NCBI GenBank assembly: GCA_903813345.2
Contig: CAIIXF020000001.1
Coordinates: 13,723,915-13,787,914, forward strand
Source: Owenia fusiformis
Taxonomy: Eukaryota > Annelida > Polychaeta > Sabellida > Oweniidae
Direction of reading: 5' to 3'
Length of the DNA: 64,000 nucleotides
Positions 13,114 through 25,900 of the stretch are shown here, piece after piece. The position numbers and the translations under genes are program-made. The notes under the pieces are model-generated. The model did no database searches. It saw only the letters and a program-made list of their open reading frames with translations, and was not told the origin of the DNA. Numbering within the stretch: position 1 is the stretch's first letter; each line of letters opens with the position of its first letter.

Positions 13114-14401
13114 GGTAGGTGTTTTGGTACAGGGATTGGTATAAAATTCAAGAATAGATTAATTTTTGAGTACAATGTGTAGTGGGTCAATTTTAGACTT
13201 TCCATCCTAAAATCTTGGGTAACACTTCACCTTGTATTCTGTCCCTTTTTGGCAAAGCAGGGTGGGGAAGTTTCTCTCATGATCTAACAGCATGGTTAGC
13301 ACAGATTCAAGCAGGCTTAACCCATATGTTTGATGACAAGATTTAAGTCTACTGTGCTTTTAGTTGTTATATATCAAGGCCATAAATGAGTTAATTGGTT
13401 GAAATAAAATGTTGAAAACAATTCATGTTTTAGAAATGTGATAACAAGCCTGGGAAACATGCACTTCAAACCTCATTTACACATAGCTAGGCAAGGTGTG
13501 TCCAATTCCAGCCAATCAGAACACACTATTTCATGTAACTGCATTCCATAATATTACCAATCGCCTCATCCAAGGTCACTTCTCTTTTTTGTTTTAGATT
13601 CTAGTGAAATAATGAAACTGATAAACTGATCAATTATATAGTTGAGTAAAAATCTATAAATAGTATCATAGGGAATAACAAGCTACTTGCTTATTCAGGT
13701 CTATTGGTGAGTGTTGTATGGTTGTCAAGGTAACAATCCATGATACTGACTGTCACAAACAGAAGCTACAACTTGACCCATGCAAAAAGTTTCCTTGAAG
13801 TTATAATCTTTTGAGTCATTTCATATTACTTTTAAGTAATATTGTAAACTATTTTGCAATGTATTTTGCCCAAGACCCAATGCATTATGTAATGACCATT
13901 CCTTTCAGGCATTGTTTCCTAAAATTAACACTTGATGCTCTGTATCTTGTGCAACTTTTGGAAAGCAACACCTTCAAGGAATGCTCATTCCACATTGCAC
14001 TGAATGCAGGGCTTAGATCCTTTAATCAAGCTGTTGTGATGGATCTGTTTTGACTGCAGATACGTTCAAATAGTATTGGAAACAGGTTTAATGTGATGGG
14101 ATGACTTTTCAATAAAGGAATAGAATCATTTAGATATCCGGAAATAATATATAGGCCATTATAAGTAGACATTTTATAAAGGACCTATATAAGGAGGGGT
14201 ACCAAGACAACATATATAATTGTATTCTACTGATGTTATACACACTACCATTAATAGATATGTTTAAGGTTCATGGTGTTATTTTTCTTAGATTTAAGTT
14301 TTGATTTGTTATTGATTAACCTCTTTCACATTTACTTATAATTAATTGTAGATTATTACTGATTAAAAGTGAGGTGTTAAAAACAAAAGTAATTCATGTT
14401 T

Positions 14402-14515
14402 TTATGTCCCCTCTGAGAAGTGGTGACATATTGTTACAGGCTACAACTTTTTTGTAGATGGTTTAAGGTGGTCAGCATCTGTAACAAATGTCAGGTGGTG
14501 ACATTTTGCATGTTT
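14402..14515 (+). repeat. Dispersed repeat copy (GGTGGTCAGCATCTGTAAC family)
   Basis: Starts TTTATGTCCCCTCTGAGAAG and runs through GGTGGTCAGCATCTGTAACA to GGTGGTGACATTTTGCATGT. The second half matches 29060-29105 closely, and the reverse-strand copies at 33.95 and 46.68 kb share the same end. Confidence 0.6.
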
Positions 14516-16054
14516 CATGCTGACATTTAAAACATTGGGTTTAGACCAAGAATAGAAGGAAAACAATGGAATATGTTGTTCTGTACAAAAAAATTCTCCG
14601 AAAAATATGAAGTTTTTTCAAAGAAATTGTTTTTGAATGCCTTAAGGAATTATTATTTTATTATTTTTATTTAACCTTGTGTTTAGTCTGGCCTAGTGTT
14701 TTGTTAAACTGCAAATAGGACAAACTCACCTCAGGTGTTTTTATCAAGGATGTCAACTTGCTAGTCCCCAGTTATTTTTTCTATCAGATTTTTACAGCTC
14801 ATTGCCTTAGGAATGTTATAAAGAATAAGCACAAGGGCACATTTAAATGTTGCTGGAAAGATAATCTGTTGATAGACTATGAGCAAATTAATTATATTGT
14901 CCCTGTGTGTGATAATTGTGTTTTTTCTATTTTGTTTGGATTTGAGCTTGTGTGGTAATGTTACATGTTAAAGCCACCCGAATGGTCGAAAATAACACTA
15001 CATTTAGTCAATTTACACACTACCCAGTCTGAGATCTTTGGATGCCTAGACTAGCCCTGTCGTCCAGTCTTAGTTACTATACTCAGATATTTTCTGAAAA
15101 AGCGTGAGCTCTTAAAGTACAATATAGAAAATAATTATTCAAGCTGCAACACCAAATGGCACCGATTAGCCAATCAGAAGATTTGATGTGATCATTTCCC
15201 CGAGAGTAATTTCACATTAGTGATAATTGTGGAGCACATTTAATCAGGAACTCCATCATAATAGAACAAGGAGCATCCTCAACTGTTCTATACAATAAGT
15301 ATCTCCAATGATGAGATTTCCGATTTCACGGAAACCGTTCAGCGGAGCATGAAATGTTATTAAGCTCACCAGCTTGAAACTGGCATGTGAGAAACACATC
15401 AGTCGGCAGGAGGCACGCTATAGTAGTCAATAGACTTCTTAGATTCCTATATAGGATGCCTATGAATTGGAATATATGGCAATCACTAAGTAAATATTGC
15501 AGAGTTCCTCAGAGACTCATAATAATTCTAGAGTTCCTGATGTGAACTGTGTAAGAAATGTGGAGGATTACAAACTTTGATAAACTTGAGGTAGGTTTGA
15601 TTGAAAAATATCATGACAACTGTTTTAATTTTTACTAGCTTTTTGTATATCAAATGGAGTTTCAATGTACAATTCTTGGTCAAACCATGCAGATAGTAAT
15701 TATTTAGTTAAATTATGCAATGAGGATTAATTAAGATATTTCAGTTTGAAATGCATTTTCAATTTTAAAAGAGTTTTTTATTTTACTTATGGTACTTCCT
15801 TATGGTGTTTGAATTCATGAAGAAGCAACCAATAAGTCATATTTTGAATATTTGTTCCTCATTTGATTATTTGTACAATAATGCTAAGCTTAGTAATAAG
15901 AAAAAAATACTGTAGAAAACAAATATACTATCTTTGATATGTATGCTAGATTAAGTACATGTATGTTGTGATTGTAACTTATAGTTTATAAGTGATTTTA
16001 TTATCTGGTTAATTGCCAATCTAGTCCAAGCTATTATTAAACAGATATAGGGAA

Positions 16055-16168
16055 ATCGTAATACGTGGAACACCTCTGTAAGAATAACACTTCAGAGTCC
16101 CAAGACCAACTGACTTAATATTAAATGAACAATATCAAAGGTGTTCCACTTAAACAGGTTTTACTGTA
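16055..16168. mobile_element. Degraded copy of the GTAAAACCTGT terminal-repeat element
   Basis: Retains GTGGAACACCTCTGTAAG near its left end and CCACTTAAACAGGTTTTACTGT at its right end, as in the fuller copy at 1984-2225. Confidence 0.55.
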
Positions 16169-17429
16169 TTTACTTTAACTAAATGTAAGTATGAACTCTC
16201 ACTTAAATTATTTTTTTCATTGTAATGTATCGCATATCGATATATTATAAATAATCATGAATGACAAATTACATGTAATATTAAATCTACAAACATCCAT
16301 TGCTTTCCCACGAAGCTTCCCACAAATGAATAATTGCCATAATCAGAATGAAACATTACCTGGCCTAAATGCTGCACGTGCACAAATGATGAGAAGTACA
16401 TACCATAATTGCTAAAGAGAGAATTAGATCTAGTATGCAAGCTGAACAAAAATTTGTTTCAATTTTATAATATTTTTGACTCATATCATTCTTTGTCATG
16501 TTTATTTCAAGAAAAGTAAAGATTTTTACAATAATGTAATATTTTTCATTAAATATGGTTACCATTTATTTGAGAGAATTTAAACATTGTTCCCACATTT
16601 TTACACTCTGAATCCTTATATATTAATAACTTCACCAATTTATAACATATTGTAGATCGTTTGGGAGATTATGTAGTTGAGATCAAAAGGAATAGATTGG
16701 TAGGTCAGTTGTACATGTTTCTTGCAATTTTGTCACCCCATAAAAATCTGATTCTGCCTTTAACGCTTCAAAATAAAACACTTTATATTGTGGATGATTG
16801 ATATCTACATTCTATTCTATTCTATTCTACATCCTTCTTTTCATTGGTATATCCAACAAGTTCTTCCTATCAATTGAACATTTTCCCTGGAAGAGATCAA
16901 CACAATGGTTGATCATGATTGTAAATTCTGTGATTCGCTGTAAGAGACCCTTTATGACATTTTCATGTGATCCCTGACATTGATGTAGAACATCAATCCA
17001 GATTTGTCTGATTGATTTAGGCAGTTGTTTAATACTTACTTTGGACGGAATCAATCATCTTGCAAAACAAGCTGATATTGATGTATGAAAGTAAATTAGT
17101 TTAGTCTAAGTAGTACATGCCCAGTGTTGTAGTACTATAGATCTTTAAGAGCAATCATAGGGATTTCTCAGATCAATCCATATTATTAATTAGCATCTTG
17201 CAAATGCTGTATTTGTAGAATTTATGATGATCGATACCTTTGATCCTCAAATTATTAAATGTAGTGCTTTACTCAGGATTTCTTCTCAACTGGGTCTTTG
17301 GTGCAAAATTTTAATTTTCAATGATTTTCAAGGATTTCAACAGGATTCATATAGATTTCCAACTGGGTAGGGCAGTTTTCATATCCTCTGACAGCTGCTT
17401 GTGATCACTATTTATTAACATACTATATA

Positions 17430-20060
17430 TGCAAGGATCACTATTCATATTAAATGTGCAAGGGATTGGAATTTATTCAACATATTGAATATTTAATACA
17501 CTAAATGTGTAGGGTATCACTATTCAACACATTAATTGTGCAGGAGATCACTTTTCATTCTACCAATTCAATATACTAATTAGTGTGTAGGGGATCACTA
17601 TTTAACACACTAAATGTGCAGGGATCATTATTCATTCTACCAAAGCAATATACCAAGTCTGCAGGGGTCTCTTTTCAACATACTAATTGTGCAGCCCGGA
17701 TTACTATTCATTCTACCAATCCAATATACTAATTAGTGTGCAGGGGATCATTATTCGACACACTAAATGTGCAGGGATCATTATTCATTCTGCCAAATCA
17801 ATATACTAAGTCTGTAGGGGATATCTATTCAATATACTATATATGCAGGGGATCACTATTCATTCTACCAATTCAATATACTAAGTCTGTAGGGGATCTC
17901 TTTTCAACATACTATATGTGCAGGGGATCACTATTCATTCTACCAAATCAATATACCAAGTGTGCAGGGGGTCTCTTTTCAACATACTATATGTGCAGGG
18001 GATCACTATTTATTCTACCAAATCAGTATACTAAGTCTGTAGGGGATCTCTTTTCAACATACTATATGTGCAGCCCGGATTACTATTCATTCTACCAATC
18101 CAATATACTAATTAGTGTGCAGGGGATCATTATTCGACACACTAAATGTGCAGGGATCATTATTCATTCTACCAAATCAATATACTAAGTCTGTAGGGGA
18201 TCTCTATTCAACATACTATATGTGCAGGGGATCACTATTCATTCTACCAATCCAATATACTAATTAGTGTGCAGGGGATCATTATTCGACACACTAAATG
18301 TGCAGGGATCATTATTCATTCTACCAAATCAATATACAAAGTGTGTAGGGGATCTCTATTCAACATACTATATGTGCAGGGGATCACTATTCATTCTACC
18401 AATCCAATATACTAATTAGTGTGCAGGGGATCATTATTCGACACACTAAATGTGCAGGGATCATTATTCATTCTACCAAATCAATATACCAAGTGTGTAG
18501 GGGATCTCTTTTCAACATACTAAATGTGCAGGGGATCACTATTCATTCTACCAATCCAATATACTAATTAGTGTGCAGGTGATCATTATTTAAAACACGA
18601 AATGTGCAGGGATCATTATTCATTCTACCAAATCAATATACTAAGTCTGTAGGGGATCTCTTTTCAACATACTAATTGTGCAGGGGATCACTATTCATTC
18701 TACCAATCCAATATACTAATTAGTGTGCAGGGGATCATTATTCGACACACTAAATGTGCAGGGATCATTATTCATTCTGCCAAATCAATATACTAAGTCT
18801 GTAGGGGATATCTATTCAATATACTAAATGTGCAGGGGATCACTATTCATTCTACCAATCCAATATACTAATTAGTGTGCAGGGGATCATTATTTAACAC
18901 ACGAAATGTGCAGGGATCATTATTCATTCTACCAAATCAATATACCAAGTGTGTAGGGGTCTCTTTTCAATATACTATATGTGCAGGGGATCACTATTCA
19001 TTCTACCAAATCAATATACAAAGTCTGTAGGGGTCTCTTTTCAATATACTATATGTGCAGGGGATCACTATTCATTCTACCAAATCAATATACCAAGTGT
19101 GCAGGGGGTCTCTTTTCAACATACTATATGTGCAGGGGATCACTATTCATTCTGCCAAATCAATATACTAAGTCTGTAGGGGATATCTATTCAATATACT
19201 ATATATGCAGGGGATCACTATTCATTCTACCAATTCAATATACTAAGTCTGTAGGGGATCTCTTTTCAACATACTAAATGTGCAGGGATCATTATTCATT
19301 CTACCAAATCAATATACAAAGTCTGTAGGGGATCTCTTTTCAACATACTAATTGTGCAGGGGATCACTATTCATTCTACCAATCCAATATACTAATTAGT
19401 GTGCAGGGGATCATTATTGGACACACTAAATGTGCAGGGATCATTATTCATTCTACCAAATCAATATACTAAGTCTGTAGGGGATCTCTATTCAACATAC
19501 TATATGTGCAGGGGATCACTATTCATTCTACCAATCCAATATACTAATTAGTGTGCAGGGGATCATTATTCGACACACTAAATGTGCAGGGATCATTATT
19601 CATTCTGCCAAATCAATATACTAAGTCTGTAGGGGATATCTATTCAATATACTAAATGTGCAGGGGATCACTATTCATTCTACCAATCCAATATACTAAT
19701 TAGTGTGCATGGGATCATTATTCAGCACACTAAATGTGCAGGGATCATTATTCATTCTGCCAAATCAATATACAAAGTCTGTAGGGGATCTCTTTTCAAC
19801 ATACTAATTGTGCAGGGGATCACTATTCATTCTACCAATCCAATATACTAATTAGTGTGCAGGGGATCATTATTCGACACACTAAATGTGCAGGGATCAT
19901 TATTCATTCTGCCAAATCAATATACTAAGTCTGTAGGGGATATCTATTCAATATACTAAATGTGCAGGGGATCACTATTCATTCTACCAATCCAATATAG
20001 TAATTAGTGTGCAGGGGATCATTATTCAGCACACTAAATGTGTAGGGGATCACAACTCAT
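17430..20060. repeat. Satellite array with a 152-bp higher-order unit
   Basis: The array is made of related 33-45-base monomers sharing GCAGGG(G)ATCA(C/T)TATTCA. In the central part four monomers form a unit of about 44+33+42+33 bases. The monomer start TGTGCAGGGGATCACTATTC recurs at 18221, 18373, 18525, 18677 and 18829, exactly 152 bases apart each time. Other sections use a simplified two-monomer unit of about 75 bases. Degenerate copies extend to about 17400 and 20220. Because about 75 bases is near a multiple of three, one strand stays open as a reading frame of roughly 25-residue repeats (17736-18188, 18949-19277). I regard these as non-coding. Confidence 0.95.
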
Positions 20061-20229
20061 TCTACGAAATTAATATCAATATTTTAAGTGTGTGAGGAAT
20101 CACGATTCAGCATACTAGATGTGCAAGAAATCACTATTCAATATACTAAATACATGTATATGGGATCACTATTCAACAAACTGAATATTTAGGGTATCAC
20201 TATTCAACACATCAAATGTTCTGAATTTG

Positions 20230-22610
20230 AGTTGTCCCAAAGAGTTTGTTAGAATAAGGCCTTTTCTAGATTTATTGCGTCGATGTATTCATTGATTAAC
20301 CTTTAATTAATTTATGCTGAGTGTGTTGTTAGAGCAGATTTAATAAAAGGTTATCAAGCAATATATTAAAATGAATTTCTGTTTCTTTTCTTTCATGTAC
20401 GTCCATGACATGATAAAAGCACTGCTATCATAACCTTGCGTCATACTTTTTAAAAAATGTAATTTTTATCTTTACGCAGTAATTTCTCTAAACAGGAATA
20501 TTCCCGGGTGAGAAGTTTCTTCTGCCGTACTTGATAGGAACTTGTTTTCTTGAAGATTCATTTTAAATATAAGGTACACTTCATAATTGAATATGGCATT
20601 TAGCAGACACTTATATGTTGCATGCCAGCAAACCATTTATGAGTTCTAGATGAGAGAAATGTTATTCTTTGAAGTTGTAATTGTCAGAAACATTTCTGCT
20701 TGCTTTACCTTGATCAAAAAACTATGTGTAATATTGAACAAATATGGACAGTTTATGATTCATGTATGAATCTTCTGAGCATGAACAAATCAGAATGAAC
20801 AACCTGCTTGCGCATAGAAAAATCAAAAATCAGCTTTAAATGGCTCAAATACCAATGGACGGATTTACATTAAAACCTGTGTATATTGAACATAAAGTCG
20901 AGAGCTTGTGAGGAGGTGGTCACAAGAGAGAGGTGTTCACTTAGACAGATTTTACTGTATGTTGATACCTAGGGACAAGGGAGCTCTCAAGAAGAAATTT
21001 AAAAGATGGCCATTATTTATCAAATTGTGTTTTATTGGGTGAGATTTGCTACTTTGTGGAGTTGCTGTTTTCGAATTAAAAATTAAATTGTAATTATGTA
21101 GTTATGTAATCTTAACCACGCTATATAAAACTATTACATATTTACTCAAAAACATTTTAAATCAATTTAATGTTACTTATACTTTGATATGAGGAGAGGT
21201 TAAGTGAAAACATATTTATTGTAAATTGATATACATTAATAGATTTCCTCACTCTATAATAATTGCAGCACTTAATAATACTATTAATACTATTGTTATT
21301 TATGATATATAGGTACAGTACAACATTGTTTATACCTCACTTACTCGCTATAATTAATAGTCATTGATAAAAATGATATCATCACATATTTTTATTATAA
21401 CTAAAGATATGAAAGAATGTACACAATTAATTAGGGAGTTCAGTATATCAATAAAATGTATTTTTATTTTTGTTTTTGTAATTCTAACATTGCCATCTGT
21501 GTTTTCCAATAAGACTTTTTATGAATCTGAGCTACAAACTATTTGACATTTTCTAGATTTCTCAAGCAGACAAAAATCAGAAGAGAAAATAGAATTCCAA
21601 GATTAAAGACAATAATTAGTTAAAGGCGTCAGGCAGCTGTCTCTTATTAGATGTATGTGGCGGTCGTTTGTTGTGCTTCAGAGCCGCATTGAACATTTTA
21701 ACATTAAGGTCAAACCATCAAGGCACAAGGCTAATTTAAAATGAAAACCTATCATTGATTTCTCAGGTAGCTTGATCTGAAGTACAATATCAATGTTATC
21801 AAGAACATGAAATAATTTTACGGAAGAAAGGTTAATCCTTTTGATGTTGTCAACGTTACTTAAGAAAACAAAAACAAAAAAATTCTCAAATCAGCTCACA
21901 TTTGCATTATTACAAAAAATTTCAGACGAATATTGAATCTGTTTGATGTAATCATTTAATCATGGATTGATATAGAAATATATTGCTTCATACGTTAAAG
22001 ACACCTGAGGCTCACACCTGACAATCTGCACCTTAAGATCATGTGTGGCCCTTCAAGGCAAATCAGTCATTGGTTTTATAGATCCTTTAAGGCTAAAAGA
22101 ATCATGCTAGAACACCATACATGCCATATGATAGAGAATCTATTTGTTCAGCATTAAGGACATATTATTAAATATCTGAATATGGGTATTGGATATTAAA
22201 TCTTAAACATTTTATATCACACCAGGGGGGAGCCTGACAAAAATTATTGATTGCTGCTCCTGGCCTAAAAGTCTGTTTATTTATTCTTCTTTCTTTGACT
22301 ATTTTCTAGAATTCACCGAAACTACATTGTTAAATCATTTCTACACTTTTTCATGGATGATGTGTTATTTCAATTGGTAATGAATATGGAGGATGGGATC
22401 TAATCCTTCGTTAAATTACTTTCGCTAGACATAAACATTGATATTTTCATTCATACCTTTGGGAATTTCACTTTATTTAATGAACAATATCAGCGTATTA
22501 ACATCACACTCATAGTATTTGTGGTATTCGAAAACACCTTTCCCTTGTACAATAGGTATATCATTAATGGATATTCTGTGTTAGAGAACACTTACTCTAA
22601 AGAATTGTTT
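20230..22610. other. Non-coding stretch upstream of the PRRT-like gene
   Basis: A MITE remnant lies at about 20870-20960 (TAAAACCTGTGTATATTGAAC ... CACTTAGACAGATTTTACTGTA). Nothing else was recognised. It is probably 5' intron or promoter of the gene starting in the next segment. Confidence 0.5.
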
Positions 22611-22624
22611 TATTTTGCTTGCAG

Positions 22625-22969
22625 ATAACAGCACTAAGAGACAATAAAGAACAATCCATGATGGATGGGACAGCATTTTTTCTGCATGTCAAATGGACAC
22701 ATCTTATTTGGAATAATCAATGGTCTCGCTGATGTACATACAGTCAGACAGTTGGGTTACTGAAACCATGTATCATTTAGTCACTGGGGAATATATAAAT
22801 CACTCAGGAAATGAATACATGTGAAAATTTCTATATTGGATAATTATACACCTAAATCCTAGAATGCAAATGAAATATTCATATAGGCTGGACATGTAGC
22901 TGGTTGCAAAGGATTATATCAAGGAAATGGTGCCAATTGAAGGAGGAAAATCAAATATATTGTTGAGAT
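22625..22969 (+). other. Probable 5' UTR segment of the PRRT-like gene
   Basis: A good acceptor, TTTATTTTGCTTGCAG, ends at 22624. The sequence from there to the start codon carries stop codons, including an in-frame TGA at 22964-22966 directly before ATG 22970. It also holds an upstream ATG-ATG pair (22658-22663) opening a short reading frame of about two dozen codons. The true first exon is not identified. Confidence 0.45.
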
Positions 22970-25900
22970 ATGAACATGTACACAAATATAACGTTACCAG
23001 TTGAAAATGTTTCCGTAGTATCTGGACCACCTGATGTGTATCTTCCACATGCTGAACCTACGCTGGATTGGCCGCAAGCCTTCCAAATATGGCATTGGGC
23101 ATGGCCGTTACATATGTACCTGCTGGGGTCATGGTTCTCTGGCTTAGTAATATACACTTGCGTATCACTTCTGAACCTTCGTAAGAAAATTCGCAGCAAT
23201 AGATATCTCATTCTCATCGATATATTCGTCCTAATGGCTGCTTTACTGCGCTGTTTGTATTTATTTCTCGACCCATATGAGTCGACTCAGAGTGTGCCAA
23301 CCGTGGTATCCAAGCTTGCGTATGCTTTAGTGTTCCCTTGTCTAACAGGGGCATTCAGTTATATCCATATTATGTTCCTGAAGATCACCAAGATGCATTT
23401 CCAATCAAACAGGTTACAGACTGAACATTGTCTCCTTTGTTTCATCATTGGACACTTCAGCATTGTTGTGGTTATCTACACAATAGTGTCCTTTGCCCCA
23501 CAGCTTAAGCTTCTTATCCTTATCGCTCAGACTGTGTTCATATTCTGGGGCTTGTTTCTATGTGCCAACTTCATCTACAGTGGATTCAGAACATCACAAT
23601 ACGCCACAGAAACCCAGCGGGCACTCAGAGAGTTGACACAATACAGCAAGGAAAGAAAATTATCAAAAGATAGCTCCTCGAATATGAAAGTCCTTCGATT
23701 GACCAAACCCAAACTTGTGATAGATGAAAGTCATTATGATTTCATGACGGACACCTCAAGTGAATCAAATACAGTGTCTTATTTCAATGAGTCTGCCATA
23801 GACAGACCAGGAGGGGGCAGAGTTCAGCAAAGTGGTACAGTGGAGAGTACATTTACAATCCCTTCACCAGCTCAGGAGAATATACTTGGTGTTGAGGTTG
23901 ACACACGTCATGATCTCACTTTTGATAGCAGGACTTGCAACTCTAGTGAAACTGACTCTGGGGCTATCGCTCCGCAGCCTATTTCCAACTCAACTAAACT
24001 AACACGTAAGGCATCTAATCCCACAACTCGCTCCCTCCGTAGATCTAGTTGCTCTGATGCCATCAGGTTGGTGCGACTGTTCCATCAACGTGGTTATGAG
24101 AAGTCCAACTGCTCAAGCACTAGTAGTGTGTTCACCATAGATGATAATGCCAACTCCCATGGATTTAAGGCTGCAAATGGCCATATAAATAGCCTTAAAG
24201 CAGAGACTGACACAATTGGGGAGGAGAGAGGTTATATGGCTGATACTGACTCACCAATAAGAAGACCCAAACGATATAAACATAAGGGTAAACATAAAAT
24301 AGATCACCAGGAAGTGCAAACAATCGGTGACAGTCCTGAACATCGTCTGTACCAACTGAAAATGGGTAGTGAGACAATAATGAGTTTGTACAGGATACGC
24401 CAGGGTCGGGTGTTACACAGAGTTCTGAAGGTGGCTTACTTTACGGCACTCTGTGGCTTTCTGTGCTGTGTTCTACAGATCTATGCAATGTTTGGGGAGT
24501 ATGGTGTCTTGTCTACTGTTGTCAGTCCCGAGCCGTGGCCTTGGTACGTCTTCCAGTCATGTGCTAGGTAAGTAGATGGATGAATGATACGACGATGACA
24601 TCATCATCATTTTGTTAAAGATTGCATCTCAATTTACAGCGTTTATTTACACTTAACTTTCACTTTGGCAAATATCCCTTGGGTTTACAATACGTTTATA
24701 AAATATTTATTATGTATAATCACGATACTCTTCAGTGTCCCATATTTCATTCATATCTACATTTTCTATGATTTATTGGTATCATGGGAGAAAGCTTTTC
24801 AATAAATCAAGTCTCATATAGTTTTGTTCCTGTATTAATGTATCAACTTTTACCATTTGAATCGCTCATTCCCTTAGGCTACCAGCATTGACATTCTACT
24901 CAAAAATATCAATTTTCTTCTTATGTATTGTAATGACTTCAGTATCAATAATATTTCCCTTGGTGTCAGTATAAATGATATTTCCCTTGGTGTTATGGTC
25001 TCTAATTGTGATATTGGTACTTGAATGGTGGGGGAAGGGGGTATTAGACCCTGTTTCTTTTCTCTTTGGGTTATGATTCGAGATTTTCTTTTTTCCAGAT
25101 GACTGGTGTACTCTAAGGTGTTTTCTTTTTCTTGTAGTGTTCTGTAACTATTTTTGGTAATTTCCCATTTGCATTTGTGGTTAAATGAGGGGAGGGGAGC
25201 AATCATATTGTGCACCTTCAATGTGACTAGTTGAACCAATTCACCTCATCCAGGCTCTCATGCTATGCTTTTGTGTCTCCCCATTGTCAAAAATAATAAA
25301 ATGATATAATTGATTTCACACCATTGTGACTCAAACTTCACATGTCAGATTATCGTTTTATTGATGAAGACTTCTAATTGTCCAGGATTTAATTCAGATC
25401 AATTTGTTGTTGTTATCTGAGCGTTGATCGCGATGTGTTTTGGTGTTGGATGTCACTGTTATAGGGTCTTAAATACCCATTTGGGATAAGAATTACTCTG
25501 GAGATTAAAATCTAGAATACATAACTATAGATTACCACCTCTATTGAATACTGATTATATTATCTTACTGCAAAAATATTTATTCCCTGTTCCATTATTT
25601 TATTAGATGTTGGATTCTGCAGGCGCCTCAGTTGCCTTGCTTCAAGTCTTAACATTCATATTATTAGATATACAGTAAAATATGTGTTAGTGTATCACCT
25701 CTGGTACCTCAAAATTGTACCATTTGGGAGGTTCATTTTACATTAAATTAATGGGTAACTGGACTTCCACTTATAGGGGTGTTCCACTCAACAGGTTACA
25801 CTGTATACACTCCAAATTATTACAGAATAAAATTTATTCAGACATTTTTTCAATTGGAACCTGGAAATGAAAAAAATGCCTGGACTATTTAAATTTGCCT

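Larger units (their letters stand above)
10430..17400. other. Long non-coding stretch, one possible orphan exon
   Basis: Mostly AT-rich sequence with no supported gene. It holds dispersed-repeat copies at 11742-11812 and 14402-14515, a MITE copy at 16055-16168 and an ATTCT microsatellite at about 16811-16830. One stretch (12968-13113) looks exon-like and is listed separately. Confidence 0.5.

Noticed and set aside
17736-18188. 150-codon plus-strand reading frame
   Set aside because: It is the translation of the satellite's near-75-base dimer; its amino-acid repeats mirror the DNA repeat, with no start context or splice support.
18981-19277. 98-codon plus-strand reading frame
   Set aside because: Same satellite artefact in a second block of the array.
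24874-25239. 121-codon minus-strand frame in the PRRT-like intron
   Set aside because: Low-complexity (Ile/Thr/Pro repeats from TTTCCCTTGGTGT-type DNA repeats) and antisense to the intron.
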